From contig NZ_UIDD01000003.1 in NCBI RefSeq assembly GCF_900497695.1, forward strand, positions 230,234 to 294,233: a stretch of 64,000 nt of DNA, read 5' to 3'. Made by a program: the position numbers and the translations under genes. The notes under the pieces were generated by a model. That model saw nothing but the letters and a program-made list of their open reading frames with translations. It was not told the DNA's origin and did not search any database. This document shows, one piece after another, positions 23,661 to 33,799 of this stretch. Source of the DNA: Pseudomonas wadenswilerensis. Lineage in GTDB: Bacteria > Pseudomonadota > Gammaproteobacteria > Pseudomonadales > Pseudomonadaceae. The first letter of the stretch is position 1. Each line of letters begins with the position of its first letter.

Positions 23661-26597
23661 TCACTCCGCGTCCAGATGCAGTGGCGAGATCACCCGCCCA
23701 TCCGCCTCAGCCTGGCCCAGGCTGGCATCGACGAAATACACCCGGTCATCAGCCAACTGGCCTTTGTCCACCAGGTAGTCCTTGATACTGCTGGCCCTGG
23801 CCTGACCCAACTGGCGCAGCAGCAGGGCGCTTTCGCCCCAGGACTTGAGCACTGCATCGCGCAACTGGGTAGTGCGCTGCTCGCGGTCCAGCTGTTCCCA
23901 TTCCGTCGGTGGCTGTTTCTTCATCCGGGTACGGTAGATGCCTTCGAGCATGGCCGGCTTGTCGCCATCCGGGACCTTCAGCTCGGAGGCCTGTGCTGGC
24001 ACCTTGTCACCGCGGCGCTGGAGGATCTTGTAGTAGGTGCTCTGGTACTCACGCTCCAGGCGCTGCTGGGCAATCAGCGGCCCATCGCTGCTCTGGGCGC
24101 TGGTGCCTTCGATCTCCAGGCGCAGGGCCGGGCGTTCCTTGAGCGCCGTCGCCAGCTTGTCCAGAGCGCTTTGCGCATCCGGGCCCAGGTCACTGGAGCC
24201 GGCGGCGAAGGCCACGTTACCCAGGTCCTGGGAGTCGCCGCCGCTGACCAGCCCGCCAATGAACTTGAAGGGCGCCTGGGCCGCACGCAGCACCAGGTTG
24301 CGCAGGGTCTGCCAGACGATCGGCATGACGCTGAACTGCGGGTCGTTGAGGTCGCCGGTCACTGGCAGCTCAATGGAAATCTTGCCGTCGGTATCCTTGA
24401 GCAGGGCGACTGCCAGGCGAATCGGCAGGTCCACCGCATCCGGGCTGTCGACCTTCTCCCCCAATTGCAGCTGCTCGACCACCACTTTGTTCTCGGCCTT
24501 GAGCTTGCCCTGAGTGATCACGTAGTGCAGGTCGATGTTGAGCCGGCCCTTGCGGATGCGGAAACCTGCAAACTTGCCTGAATAAGGGGTCAGGGTGGTC
24601 AGCTCGACGCGTTTGAAGCTGGTCGCGATGTCCAGCGCGGCCATCGGGTCGAAGGGGTTCAGCGAGCCTTTGATGGTCACGGGTGCATAGCGATCGACCT
24701 TGCCCTTGATGTCGACCTTGGCAGGTTTCGGCTGACGATTGTCGATGGTGCCGATCTGGCCGTTGAGCTGCTGGATGGCAGTAGCGAAGTTCGGCGTCAG
24801 GCTGAAGTCGGCAAAGTTGGCCGAACCGTCGTTGATGTCGATTGCACCGATGCGGATACCCAGTGGCTTCTCGGCCGGGGCCTTGGCTTTGCTGGGCGCC
24901 CTGGATTGCGCGGTGGCCGGTTGCGGGATCAGCAGGTCATCGACGTTGGTGGTGCGGTCCTCGTTGATCATGAAGCGCGCATAGGGTTGCTTGAGGGTCA
25001 CCTTGCCAATGGTCAGGGCGTCACCGTGGCGGTACGACAAGGCGTCGAGGTTCAGCTGCTGCCATTTGACGAAGTCACGGTCCTTGATGGTGTCCAGGGT
25101 GTGCAACTGGTTGACCTGGGCCTTGCCATCGATGCTGAAGGCCAGCGGCTCGATGCTCTTGAGGTCGACGTTGAGGTCGCTGCCGAGCATGCCGCTGCGT
25201 AGTTCCAGGCGGATGTACGGGCTGATATAGGCCTGGGCGACGCGCAGGTCGATGTCCTGGGTATTGACCTTGAGCTTGGCGGTAACGGGCGCCAGGTTTA
25301 CTTCACCGGCGGCCTGCAGCTTGCCTTGTTTGCCCACGCCGGTATCGAGCTTGAGGGTGAAGGGCGACTGGTTGAGGCTGTCGAAATTCTGCAGGTCGAG
25401 GTTCAGCGGGCCGACATCCAGGGCCACTGGCTCTTTCTGCGAGCGATCGGCCAGGTGCACCTGGTAATTGCGCAGTTGCACGTCCTTGAGCAGCACCTGC
25501 CATGGCTTGCTCGGCGCTTCGGCGGCGGCTTTCTCCTTGGTATCCGGCTCGGCGGCGGCAGGTTCGGCTTTCTCTTTTGGCGTGGCCTTGGCCGGCTGGC
25601 TGGCGAACAATTTCTGCCAGTCGAGCTGGCCGTCGGACTCCACTGCTGCCCAGGTTTCGAGCTTGTCGCTGCGGATCTTGCCGACGGTCACCAGTTGCTT
25701 GGCCAGGTCGATCGAGGTTTCACTGACATCCAGACGCGCCAGGCGGGCCAGCGGACGGCCATCCGGGGCCTTGATGGCAAAGGGCGCGATGCTCACCGAG
25801 GTATTGTCCAGCAGCAGCTCGGTTTCCTTGGACAGGTTCAGCTTGTAGCGGGTATCGAGGCTGACCACGCCGTCTTCCAGTACCAGCGGCACTGCATCGC
25901 GAACATAGGGCCAGAAGGCCTTCATCTTGCCGTCGGTGACTTTCAAGGTGCCTTCGGAGGCGAGGGGTACCACGCTGAACGTACCGCTCCAGTCGATGCG
26001 GCCGCCACCGGGGCCTACTGCGACCAGGGTCATGTCGGCGCTGTCGTCGGGCAGGGTGCTGAGGTTCTTCAGCTCCAGGTTCATCGAGTCGTAGAGGAAC
26101 TCGATCGGCTCGCTCGGGCGCAGGTCCTGGAAGTGCAGGTAGCCTTCGCTGAGCTTGATGCTGCCGATGCGCAGCGGGAACGGATCGCTGGCGGGCTCTT
26201 CAGGCTTGGGCTCGCTCGGTGGCAGCTTGAACAACTGAGTGAGGTTGAGGCTGCCGTCCTTGGCGAACAGCAGCTCGGTCCGCGCCTTGTCCAGTTCGAC
26301 CCCGTCCAGGTGCAGGGCACCGCTCCACAGGCTGTCGAGCTGCAGGTTGGCGTACAGGCGTTCGAAGCCGACCTGCTCCTTGCCCGGCTCGCCGATCTGC
26401 AGGCCCCAGAGGGTCAGTTCGAGGCTGAACGGGTTGAGTTCGATCCGCTGCAGGTGCGCCGGCACCGTGGCGTAATTGGCCAGTTGCTGATTGGCGATAC
26501 GCAGGGTAACCCCTGGGAGAATCAGAAAGCCTAGCAGGCTGTACAAGGCCACTGCGGCCAGCATGGCGCCGAGGGCGCGTTTCAATCCTTTGGGCAT
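23661..26597 (-). CDS. DUF748 (AsmA-like) protein with OmpA-like tail, envelope
   Basis: A 978-residue protein with one N-terminal membrane anchor (MLAAVALYSLLGFLILPG) and a long repetitive beta-rich body exposed to the periplasm, characteristic of DUF748/AsmA-like proteins; several of that superfamily help lipid transport to the outer membrane. The middle contains two Pro/Ala/Lys/Glu-rich linkers (PKEKAEPAAAEPDTKEK and APSKAKAPAEKP). The C-terminal part (AAGSSDLGPDAQSALDKLAT...LRLEIEGTS) resembles an OmpA-like peptidoglycan-binding domain. An in-frame GTG at 26642 could add 15 residues; ATG 26597 is preferred because the anchor then sits at the N-terminus. Its function is not known to me. 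Confidence 0.88.
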   Translation of the reverse strand: MPKGLKRALGAMLAAVALYSLLGFLILPGVTLRIANQQLANYATVPAHLQRIELNPFSLELTLWGLQIGEPGKEQVGFERLYANLQLDSLWSGALHLDGVELDKARTELLFAKDGSLNLTQLFKLPPSEPKPEEPASDPFPLRIGSIKLSEGYLHFQDLRPSEPIEFLYDSMNLELKNLSTLPDDSADMTLVAVGPGGGRIDWSGTFSVVPLASEGTLKVTDGKMKAFWPYVRDAVPLVLEDGVVSLDTRYKLNLSKETELLLDNTSVSIAPFAIKAPDGRPLARLARLDVSETSIDLAKQLVTVGKIRSDKLETWAAVESDGQLDWQKLFASQPAKATPKEKAEPAAAEPDTKEKAAAEAPSKPWQVLLKDVQLRNYQVHLADRSQKEPVALDVGPLNLDLQNFDSLNQSPFTLKLDTGVGKQGKLQAAGEVNLAPVTAKLKVNTQDIDLRVAQAYISPYIRLELRSGMLGSDLNVDLKSIEPLAFSIDGKAQVNQLHTLDTIKDRDFVKWQQLNLDALSYRHGDALTIGKVTLKQPYARFMINEDRTTNVDDLLIPQPATAQSRAPSKAKAPAEKPLGIRIGAIDINDGSANFADFSLTPNFATAIQQLNGQIGTIDNRQPKPAKVDIKGKVDRYAPVTIKGSLNPFDPMAALDIATSFKRVELTTLTPYSGKFAGFRIRKGRLNIDLHYVITQGKLKAENKVVVEQLQLGEKVDSPDAVDLPIRLAVALLKDTDGKISIELPVTGDLNDPQFSVMPIVWQTLRNLVLRAAQAPFKFIGGLVSGGDSQDLGNVAFAAGSSDLGPDAQSALDKLATALKERPALRLEIEGTSAQSSDGPLIAQQRLEREYQSTYYKILQRRGDKVPAQASELKVPDGDKPAMLEGIYRTRMKKQPPTEWEQLDREQRTTQLRDAVLKSWGESALLLRQLGQARASSIKDYLVDKGQLADDRVYFVDASLGQAEADGRVISPLHLDAE

Positions 26598-26688
26598 GTG
26601 TGGCGTCGTCTGTCTCGAACGGAGGTGGTTGGAGTATGGCACGTAAAAACGGTTCCGAAGCTACCCCGAAAATTAACGGATATTTGTT

Positions 26689-27705
26689 TCAGAGCTGAAG
26701 AATCAAGGTCTTCAGTGGGGGCTGCCCATCCTGCGACGGAAAGTCGCCGTCGGGTTTGAGCACCTGCCAGTCGCGTACCGGGCGCCCGGCCTTGTCGGCG
26801 CAGCGCAGCACCTGCTCGCGCCAGTCGTCGAGATTGACCTTTGCCAGGTTGTTACAGCAGATCAGCACGCCATCGTCGGCGGTGCTCAACAGGGCCGGCT
26901 TGAGCAGGCTCTGGTAGTCGCGCAGCAGGTCGACGGTGCCGAAGGCGCTCTTGGCCCAGGCTGGCGGGTCGAGGAACACCAGGTCGAACTGGCGCTGCTC
27001 CAGGCGCGGATACGGCGGCAGCTTGTGGCCGCGGCGCTGGCTGACCGGCAGGCCGGCAAATTGACGGATCGCCGGGAAGTAATCGGACTGGATAAAACCC
27101 ATCGGCAGCAGTTGCGGGTTGAGCGCGCCGTTCTCCTTGCCCACGGCCAGGTTGCCTTCGGCAAAGTCCAGGTTGCACACCTCGCGGGCACCACCCGCTG
27201 CGGCGCTGAGGCCGACGCCGCAGGTATAGGCGAACAGGTTCAGCACGCTTTTGCCGGCACTGTGTTGCTTGACCCAGCCACGGGCGTTGCGCAGGTCGAG
27301 GAACAGCAGCGGGTCCTGCCCGGCATGGCGGCCACGCACCCGGTAGTTCAGACCCCATTCGTGACCGACATGATCGGCCAGCGCGGCTTCGCTGGCCTGA
27401 TACACCGGATCGCGGCGGTCGATGCGGCTGTTGCCCTGGGAGCGGTCGTTGTAGACCAGCAGCAGTTCCTGGCCCAGGTGCGTTTGCACTGCCGCGTGCA
27501 GCTCCAGCAAGGCGCTGGTCTCGAGGGTCTGGTGGAAACTCTGCACCAGCAGCTGCGGGCCGTAGCGGTCGATGGTCAGGCCGCTGGCGCCCTCCTGGCT
27601 GCCATGGAACAGGCGATAGCAGTCGGTGCCCTGGGCATGCAGTTCGGCGAGAAGGCCCTGGCGGGCGTCGAGGGCGGCGCGCAGCGCCTGATTCAAGAGG
27701 GACAT
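26689..27705 (-). CDS. Class I SAM-dependent RNA methyltransferase, RlmI/RlmK type
   Basis: A 338-residue enzyme that resembles the methyltransferase half of the 23S rRNA cytosine methyltransferases. The N-terminal substrate-recognition part has ASGLTIDRYGPQLLVQSFH. The SAM site is SVLNLFAYTCGVGLSAAAGG, and the catalytic region is FDLVFLDPPAWAKSAFG. Unlike RlmI it lacks an obvious PUA domain, so the target may differ. It stands alone on the minus strand with a 79-base gap to the thiolase upstream. Confidence 0.82.
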   Translation of the reverse strand: MSLLNQALRAALDARQGLLAELHAQGTDCYRLFHGSQEGASGLTIDRYGPQLLVQSFHQTLETSALLELHAAVQTHLGQELLLVYNDRSQGNSRIDRRDPVYQASEAALADHVGHEWGLNYRVRGRHAGQDPLLFLDLRNARGWVKQHSAGKSVLNLFAYTCGVGLSAAAGGAREVCNLDFAEGNLAVGKENGALNPQLLPMGFIQSDYFPAIRQFAGLPVSQRRGHKLPPYPRLEQRQFDLVFLDPPAWAKSAFGTVDLLRDYQSLLKPALLSTADDGVLICCNNLAKVNLDDWREQVLRCADKAGRPVRDWQVLKPDGDFPSQDGQPPLKTLILQL

Positions 27706-27784
27706 GCACGTGGCCTTGGTTTGCGGACGTGCAGTTTATCAGTTCAAGCCAGGGGAGGGGCCGTTGCAGCCCCTCCCGCGGTGA

Positions 27785-28963
27785 TCAGCGTTCGATCGCC
27801 AGGGCCACGCCCTGACCGCCGCCGATGCACAGGGTAGCCAAGCCCTTGCTGACATCACGCTTGATCATTTCATGCAGCAAGGTCACCAGCACCCGGCAAC
27901 CCGAGGCGCCGATCGGATGGCCCAGAGCGATGGCACCGCCGTTGACGTTGACCTTGCTGGCGTCCCAGCCCAGCTCCTTGCCCACCGACAGGGCCTGGGC
28001 GGCGAACGCTTCGTTGGCTTCGATCAGATCAAGCTCGCTCAGCTGCCAACCGGCTTTTTCCAGGCAGCGGCGGGTGGCGCTGACCGGGCCGATACCCATG
28101 ATCGCCGGATCGACCCCGGCGTTGGCGTAAGCCTTGATGCGCGCCAGGATCGGCAGGCCCAGCTGCTGCGCCTTGGCCGCGCTCATCAATAGTACTGCTG
28201 CCGCACCGTCGTTGAGCGACGAGGCGTTGCCGGCTGTTACCGTGCCGTCCTTCTTGAACGCCGGCTTGAGCTTGCCCAGCGACTCGGCAGTAGTGCCGGC
28301 GCGTGGTTGTTCGTCGGTAGCGAAGGCAACCGGCTCGCCTTTACGCTGCGGGATCAGGATCGGGGTGATTTCGTCGACGAAACGCCGGGCTTCGATGGCA
28401 GCCACCGCCTTTTGCTGCGAAGCGGCGGCGAAGGCGTCCTGTTCTTCACGGCTGATGCCGTACTTTTCCACCAGGTTCTCGGCGGTGATGCCCATGTGAT
28501 AGTCGTTGAACGCATCCCACAAACCATCGCTGATCATGCTGTCGATCAGGGTGCTGTGACCCATGCGCAGGCCGGTGCGGGCACCGGGCATGACGTAGTT
28601 GGCCAGGCTCATGTTTTCCTGGCCGCCGGCGATGATCACCTCGGCGTCGCCGCAGCGAATCGCCTGGGTCGCCAGGTGCAGGGCCTTGAGGCCCGAACCG
28701 CAGACCTTGTTCAGGGTCATGGCAGGGACGGCATGGGGCAGGCCGGCCTTGATCGCGGCCTGGCGCGCCGGGTTCTGCCCGGCGCCGGCGGTGAGCACCT
28801 GGCCGAGAATGACTTCGTCGACCAGTTCGGCATCGATGCCGGTCTGGGTCAGCAGCTGGCGGATCACCGCGGCGCCAAGGTCGACGGCGGGAATGTTGGC
28901 CAATGCCCCTTGGTAGCTACCCACGGCGGTCCGGGTGGCGGCAACGATTACGACATCTTGCAT
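27785..28963 (-). CDS. Acetyl-CoA C-acetyltransferase (thiolase)
   Basis: A biosynthetic-type thiolase that condenses two acetyl-CoA, or cleaves acetoacetyl-CoA. From ATG 28963, preceded by GAGGAG with good spacing, it is 392 residues. The catalytic set is complete: Cys88 in NKVCGSGL, His349 in GHPIGASG and Cys379 in CIGGGQG. The symbols atoB or phaA would be plausible, but neither partner set (a CoA transferase, or PHA genes) is adjacent, so I leave it unnamed. The neighbours suggest acetyl-CoA metabolism alongside acs. Confidence 0.93.
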   Translation of the reverse strand: MQDVVIVAATRTAVGSYQGALANIPAVDLGAAVIRQLLTQTGIDAELVDEVILGQVLTAGAGQNPARQAAIKAGLPHAVPAMTLNKVCGSGLKALHLATQAIRCGDAEVIIAGGQENMSLANYVMPGARTGLRMGHSTLIDSMISDGLWDAFNDYHMGITAENLVEKYGISREEQDAFAAASQQKAVAAIEARRFVDEITPILIPQRKGEPVAFATDEQPRAGTTAESLGKLKPAFKKDGTVTAGNASSLNDGAAAVLLMSAAKAQQLGLPILARIKAYANAGVDPAIMGIGPVSATRRCLEKAGWQLSELDLIEANEAFAAQALSVGKELGWDASKVNVNGGAIALGHPIGASGCRVLVTLLHEMIKRDVSKGLATLCIGGGQGVALAIER

Positions 28964-29075
28964 GGCGCGGCTCCTCATTCTTATTGGATTTGGCGTCAGA
29001 ACGGTTCAGGTCCCAGGGCCTGGCTAGACCCGCATGGTGGCATAGATGGCCGGGCGAGGGCTATTGGCGCACTGC

Positions 29076-29945
29076 TCAGGCGATACCCATGCGTCGCCGT
29101 GCACGATGGGCCGAGCCATCGCGCATGGCCCAGCGCAGGACCGGTGCGGTGCTGTTGATGCCCAGGCGGATCAGCCGGCGCTGCAGCGGGTTCTGGCTCA
29201 GCTCGAGCATGGTGCTGGCCCATTCGGGCAGCAAGTCAATTCCGGCTCGCAGCATCAAGGCGCCTACCGGTTGGGCCAGGCGGCTGGGCGCCGGCGCGTC
29301 GAGCAGCACCTGTACCACCTCATGGCTGCGGGTGTCGCAGATAAGTTGGGGGCGCATGGCCTGCAGGTAGTCGGCAATCTGCTGGCGCGAACGCGGTACG
29401 TTGCGGGCGCCCAGGCGTTCGGCGATCAGGGCGATCTCGGCGTAGTAGGCATCCTGATCGGCGATCGGCAGGTGCGGGTTGCGGTAGCGCATGTGTGCTG
29501 CCAGGAAGCTGCTGACCTCAGCTACATGCACCCAGGTCAGCAAGTCTGGATCGCTGGCAGCATAAGGCCGGCCATCGGCGGCGCTACCGACCACCTGCAA
29601 GTGAATGGTGCGTACTTTTTCGATCAGCCAGTTGGCATCTTGAGTCGAGCCGAAGGTGGTGCCGGAGATGAACTGGCTGGTGCGGCGCAGGCGGCCGAGC
29701 AGGTCCTGGCGAAAGTTGGAGTGATCCCACACGCCGGCCAGCGCCAGCGGGTGCAGCAGTTGCAGGAGCAGGGCACTGATGCCGCCGATCAGCATGCTGG
29801 GGAAGTCGCCATGCACGCGCCAGCTGATGCTGCCCGGGCCGAACAGCCCAGGGTCACCCTTGGGGTTTTCCAGGTCAAGTTGTCCCAGGGACAAGCCGGT
29901 CAGGCTCATCACCTGGGTTTCGATACGGCGGCGAATCGCTTCCAT
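29076..29945 (-). CDS. MpaB/DUF2236-family oxygenase-like protein
   Basis: A 289-residue protein of the family that includes fungal MpaB and bacterial latex-clearing haem oxygenases. The family start motif GPGSISWRVHGDFPSMLIGG and the mid-protein TWVHVAEVSSFLAAH, with a likely haem-ligand His, are present. No signal peptide is evident, so it probably works in the cytoplasm or at the membrane. It lies 39 bases downstream of acs on the same strand and could be cotranscribed. The substrate is unknown. Confidence 0.8.
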   Translation of the reverse strand: MEAIRRRIETQVMSLTGLSLGQLDLENPKGDPGLFGPGSISWRVHGDFPSMLIGGISALLLQLLHPLALAGVWDHSNFRQDLLGRLRRTSQFISGTTFGSTQDANWLIEKVRTIHLQVVGSAADGRPYAASDPDLLTWVHVAEVSSFLAAHMRYRNPHLPIADQDAYYAEIALIAERLGARNVPRSRQQIADYLQAMRPQLICDTRSHEVVQVLLDAPAPSRLAQPVGALMLRAGIDLLPEWASTMLELSQNPLQRRLIRLGINSTAPVLRWAMRDGSAHRARRRMGIA

Positions 29946-29984
29946 GGTTACCTTGTCTGCAAGGCAGCCAAACAGCGCTGCCGC

Positions 29985-31919
29985 TTAAGTGTTCAGGCGT
30001 TTGTCGATCAAGCCCTGGACCACGCTCGGATCGGCCAGGGTCGAGGTATCGCCGAGGCTGTCGAGCTCGTTGCAGGCGATCTTGCGCAGAATGCGCCGCA
30101 TGATCTTGCCTGAGCGGGTCTTGGGCAGCGCCGGCGCCCACTGGATCAGCTCGGGTTTGGCAAAACTGCCGATCTCCTTGCTGACCAGGGCCAGTAATTC
30201 CTGCTTGAGCCTGTCGTCCGGGGTCACCCCGTTCATGGGCGTGACAAAGGCATAGATGCCTTGCCCCTTGAGATCGTGAGGGTACCCGACAACGGCCGCT
30301 TCGGCGATGCTGTCGTGCAGCACCAGGGCGCTTTCGACTTCGGCGGTGCCGATGCGGTGGCCGGAGACGTTGATCACGTCATCGATCCGTCCGGTTATCC
30401 ACAGGTCACCGTCCTCGTCGCGGCGCGCGCCGTCGCCGGTGAAGTAGTAACCCGGCAGTGGCTTGAAGTAGGTATCGATCATTCGTTGCGGGTCGCCGTA
30501 CACGCTGCGGATCTGTCCGGGCCAGCTGGCCTTGATCGCCAGCATGCCGCTGCCGGGGCCTTCAATCAGCTTGCCCTTGTCGTCCAGTAACACCGGCTGC
30601 ACGCCGAACATCGGTTGGGTGGCGCAGCCGGGTTTGACCCGCCGGGTGCCGACCAGTGGGCTGATCATGATGCCGCCAGTTTCGGTCTGCCACCAGGTAT
30701 CGACGATGGGGCAGCGTTTTTCGCCCACGGCCTCGAAATACCATTCCCAGGCTTCCGGGTTGATCGGCTCGCCAACGCTGCCGAGCAGGCGCAGGCTCTT
30801 GCGTGAGGTGCTCGCCAGCGGGCCCGGGCCTTCACGCATCAGCGCACGCAGGGCGGTGGGCGCGGTGTAGAAGATGTTTACCTGGTGCTTGTCGACCACC
30901 TGCCAGAAGCGCGAGGTATCCGGGTAGTTGGGCACGCCTTCGAACATCAGGGTGATCGCGCCGTTGGCCAGCGGCCCGTAGACGATATAGCTGTGACCGG
31001 TCACCCAGCCAACATCGGCAGTGCACCAGAACACCTCGCCCTCGCGGTAATCGAACACGGTCTTGAAGGTCAGCGCCGCTTGCAGCAGGTAACCCGCGGT
31101 GGTGTGCAGCACGCCCTTGGGTTTGCCAGTGCTGCCGGAGGTGTAGAGGATGAACAGCGGGTCTTCGGCATCCATCGGCTCGGGTGGGCATTGGTCACCT
31201 ACCGATTTGATTGCTTCGTGGTACCAGATATCGCGGCCTTCACGCCAGTCGATCTTGCCACCGGTGCGCTTGATCACCACCACCGTACCGACATTCGGGC
31301 AACTGAGCAGGGCCTTGTCGATGTTGTTCTTCAGCGGCACGCTCTTGCCGCCGCGAACACCCTCGTCGGCGGTGATCAGTGTGCGGCAATCGGCGTCGAG
31401 AATCCGGTCGCGCAACGCATCCGGCGAGAAGCCGCCGAACACCACCGAGTGAATGGCGCCGATGCGGCTGCAGGCGAGCATGGCGTAGGCCGCTTCCGGA
31501 ACCATGGGCATATAGATGCACACCCGGTCGCCTTTTTTTACCCCACGCTGCTTGAGTACATTGGCCAGGCGGCAGACCTGCTGGTGCAGTTCGCGGTAGG
31601 TGATGACACTGGAATCGGTGGGGTTGTCGCCCTCACGAATGATCGCCGGCTGATCGCCCCGGGTGGCCAGGTGACGGTCGATGCAGTTGTAGCTGACATT
31701 GAGTTGCGCACCTTTGAACCAGACGGCCTGGCCGGTCTTCATGTCGCTCTGCTGGATCTGGCTCCAGGGCTCGATCCAGTCCAGGGCCTTGGCTTGTTCG
31801 GTCCAGAAGGCATCCGGGTCATCGATGGACTGGCGGTACAGGCGCTGATAGTCGGCCTGGCTCAGTTGCGCCGCTTTGCTGACGGCATCGGCTTGGGGAA
31901 AGTCGCTGATATCGAACAT
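29985..31919 (-). CDS. acs: Acetyl-CoA synthetase
   Basis: This enzyme activates acetate to acetyl-CoA through an acetyl-adenylate. The 644-residue protein has the AMP-binding loop [15 protein letters not shown], the [10 protein letters not shown] core motif and the C-terminal SRSGK-like loop [15 protein letters not shown]. There Lys605 is the residue that Pat-type acetyltransferases modify and sirtuins restore in homologues. The start is [11 protein letters not shown] at ATG 31919 with AGGA eight bases away. An A-rich Hfq/Crc-type motif lies just upstream in the leader. pgi is upstream, the MpaB-like gene downstream. Confidence 0.96.
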   Translation of the reverse strand: MFDISDFPQADAVSKAAQLSQADYQRLYRQSIDDPDAFWTEQAKALDWIEPWSQIQQSDMKTGQAVWFKGAQLNVSYNCIDRHLATRGDQPAIIREGDNPTDSSVITYRELHQQVCRLANVLKQRGVKKGDRVCIYMPMVPEAAYAMLACSRIGAIHSVVFGGFSPDALRDRILDADCRTLITADEGVRGGKSVPLKNNIDKALLSCPNVGTVVVIKRTGGKIDWREGRDIWYHEAIKSVGDQCPPEPMDAEDPLFILYTSGSTGKPKGVLHTTAGYLLQAALTFKTVFDYREGEVFWCTADVGWVTGHSYIVYGPLANGAITLMFEGVPNYPDTSRFWQVVDKHQVNIFYTAPTALRALMREGPGPLASTSRKSLRLLGSVGEPINPEAWEWYFEAVGEKRCPIVDTWWQTETGGIMISPLVGTRRVKPGCATQPMFGVQPVLLDDKGKLIEGPGSGMLAIKASWPGQIRSVYGDPQRMIDTYFKPLPGYYFTGDGARRDEDGDLWITGRIDDVINVSGHRIGTAEVESALVLHDSIAEAAVVGYPHDLKGQGIYAFVTPMNGVTPDDRLKQELLALVSKEIGSFAKPELIQWAPALPKTRSGKIMRRILRKIACNELDSLGDTSTLADPSVVQGLIDKRLNT

Positions 31920-31940
31920 GGCGGGGTCCTGTTCTGACGG

Positions 31941-31950
31941 ATTGTTTTTG
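31941..31950 (-). promoter_or_regulatory. CA motif in the acs leader, possible Hfq/Crc site
   Basis: On the minus strand this reads CAAAAACAAT and contains AAAAACAA, a full match to the AANAANAA motif to which Hfq with Crc binds in catabolite-repressed Pseudomonas mRNAs. It lies about 22-31 bases before the acs start codon, just upstream of the AGGA ribosome site. Binding is inferred. Confidence 0.55.
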
Positions 31951-31966
31951 TCAGGACAGTGTAGCC

Positions 31967-32002
31967 GCTGCCCCTGGCCGTGTTCGTTCGGCCAGGGGCA
32001 GC
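31967..32002 (-). terminator. Strong hairpin after pgi
   Basis: GCTGCCCCTGGCC (31967-31979) and GGCCAGGGGCAGC (31990-32002) form a 13-bp stem nine bases beyond the pgi stop. There is no clean T-run on the minus strand, so it may pause or protect the transcript rather than end it fully. Confidence 0.55.
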
Positions 32003-32010
32003 GCAGGCGA

Positions 32011-33675
32011 TCAACCGCGGTGACGGCTGCGGAAGAAGTTGATCAGGCCCTGGGTCGAAGCGTCCTCGGCAGGCTCTTCGATGCCGCCGGTCAGGCGCTG
32101 GTACACACCCTTGCCCAGCTCCTTGCCCAGCTCCACGCCCCACTGGTCGAAGGCGTTGATGCCCCAGATAACGCTCTGCACGAACACCTTGTGTTCGTAC
32201 ATCGCCACCAGTGCGCCGAGGCGCCGCGGGCTGATGCGCTCGACCACCAGGGTGTTGCTCGGGCGGTTACCCGGGATCACCTTGTGTGGCGCCAGCTTCT
32301 GGATATCGGCTTCGGCCATGCCCTTGTCGCGCAGTTCGGTTTCGGCCTCGCTGCGGGTCTTGCCGAGCATCAGCGCCTGGCTCTGCGACAGGCAGTTGGC
32401 GTACAGCCACTGGTGATGGTCGGCGACCGGGTTGAAGCTGACCACCGGGACGATGAAGTCGGCGGGAATCAGCTGGGTGCCCTGGTGCAGCAACTGGTGG
32501 TAGGCGTGCTGACCGTTACAACCCACGCCACCCCAGATCACCGGGCCGGTGTCGTGGTTGACCGGCGTGCCGTCCTGGCGGACGCTCTTGCCGTTGGATT
32601 CCATGTCCAGCTGTTGCAGGTGCTTGGTGATGTTACGCAGGTAATGGTCGTACGGCAGGATCGCATGGCTCTGCGCGCCCCAGAAGTTACCGTACCAGAC
32701 GCCCAGCAAGGCCAGCAGCACCGGCATGTTCTGTTCGAATGGCGCGTTCTGGAAGTGCTGGTCCATGGTGTAGGCACCGGACAGCAGTTCCTTGAAGTTG
32801 GCAGTACCAATGGCCAGTGCAATCGGCAGGCCGATGGCCGACCACAGCGAGTAACGCCCGCCGACCCAGTCCCACATCGGGAAGATGTTTTCTTCACGAA
32901 TGCCGAAGGCCACCGCAGCGGCCTTGTTGCTGGATACGGCGATGAAGTGCTTGTACAGCTCGGCTTCCGAGCCACCCTGGGCGAGGTACCAGGCGCGGGC
33001 CGCCTGGGCGTTCTTCAGGGTTTCCAGGGTGTTGAACGACTTGGACGAGACGATGAACAGCGTGGTTTCGGCACGCAGCTTGGCCGACAGCTCGTGGAAC
33101 TCGCTGCCGTCGATGTTTGCCAGGTAATGGCAGCGCACGCCGCGCTGGGCGTAAGGCAGCAGCGCTTCGGAGACCAGCTCGGGGCCGAGGAACGAACCGC
33201 CGATGCCGATGTTGACCACGTCGGTGATCGGCTTTTCGCTGTAGCCGCGCCACAGGCCGTCATGGATGCGGCCAACCAGTTCGGTCACCTGGTTGAGCAC
33301 CTTGTGCACCTCGGGCATCACGTTGACGCCGTTGACGCTCAGCTTGTCGCCAACCGGACGGCGCAGGGCGGTGTGCAGCGCCGGGCGGCCTTCGGAGGCG
33401 TTGAGGATCTCACCGGCGAACAGCGCCTTGATTGCCTCTTGCAGGCCGACCTCGTTGGCCAGATTGACCAGCAGATCACGGCTCTGGCCGTTGATCAGGT
33501 TTTTCGAGTAATCGAGGAACAGCCCGCAGGTACTCAGGGAAAACTGTTCGAAGCGTTTTGGCTCGGCATTGAACGCGTCGCGCATGCTGAAGTCCTGCAT
33601 GGCTTCGCGGTGCTGCTGGAGCGCCTGCCAGGCGGGCAGGGCGGTGACATCATGAGGAGTGCGGTAGTACGCCAT
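32011..33675 (-). CDS. pgi: Glucose-6-phosphate isomerase
   Basis: Pgi interconverts glucose-6-phosphate and fructose-6-phosphate; in pseudomonads it mainly recycles triose-derived hexose for the Entner-Doudoroff pathway. From ATG 33675 it is 554 residues ([16 protein letters not shown]). Signatures are [35 protein letters not shown] and [17 protein letters not shown] with the catalytic Glu/His region. Longer in-frame starts lie in the leader and lack a ribosome site; AGGAAA precedes this one. Confidence 0.96.
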   Translation of the reverse strand: MAYYRTPHDVTALPAWQALQQHREAMQDFSMRDAFNAEPKRFEQFSLSTCGLFLDYSKNLINGQSRDLLVNLANEVGLQEAIKALFAGEILNASEGRPALHTALRRPVGDKLSVNGVNVMPEVHKVLNQVTELVGRIHDGLWRGYSEKPITDVVNIGIGGSFLGPELVSEALLPYAQRGVRCHYLANIDGSEFHELSAKLRAETTLFIVSSKSFNTLETLKNAQAARAWYLAQGGSEAELYKHFIAVSSNKAAAVAFGIREENIFPMWDWVGGRYSLWSAIGLPIALAIGTANFKELLSGAYTMDQHFQNAPFEQNMPVLLALLGVWYGNFWGAQSHAILPYDHYLRNITKHLQQLDMESNGKSVRQDGTPVNHDTGPVIWGGVGCNGQHAYHQLLHQGTQLIPADFIVPVVSFNPVADHHQWLYANCLSQSQALMLGKTRSEAETELRDKGMAEADIQKLAPHKVIPGNRPSNTLVVERISPRRLGALVAMYEHKVFVQSVIWGINAFDQWGVELGKELGKGVYQRLTGGIEEPAEDASTQGLINFFRSRHRG

Positions 33676-33747
33676 CGCTGCAGGTTTCCTTATTGCGTGA
33701 GCTGCCTTGGACACTGGAAAAAGCATCCTGTTTGCAGGCTGATGCCA

Positions 33748-33753
33748 ATTATA
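33748..33753 (-). promoter_or_regulatory. Candidate -10 element of pgi
   Basis: The minus strand reads TATAAT about 73 bases before the pgi start, within a TGCC-N7-GGCA palindrome. No good -35 hexamer is found at 16-18 bases, so this is a weak promoter call. Confidence 0.35.
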
Positions 33754-33799
33754 GGCATGCAACCTGCGTTACAGGGAGTGTCCCCAGCGGGCGACCGTT

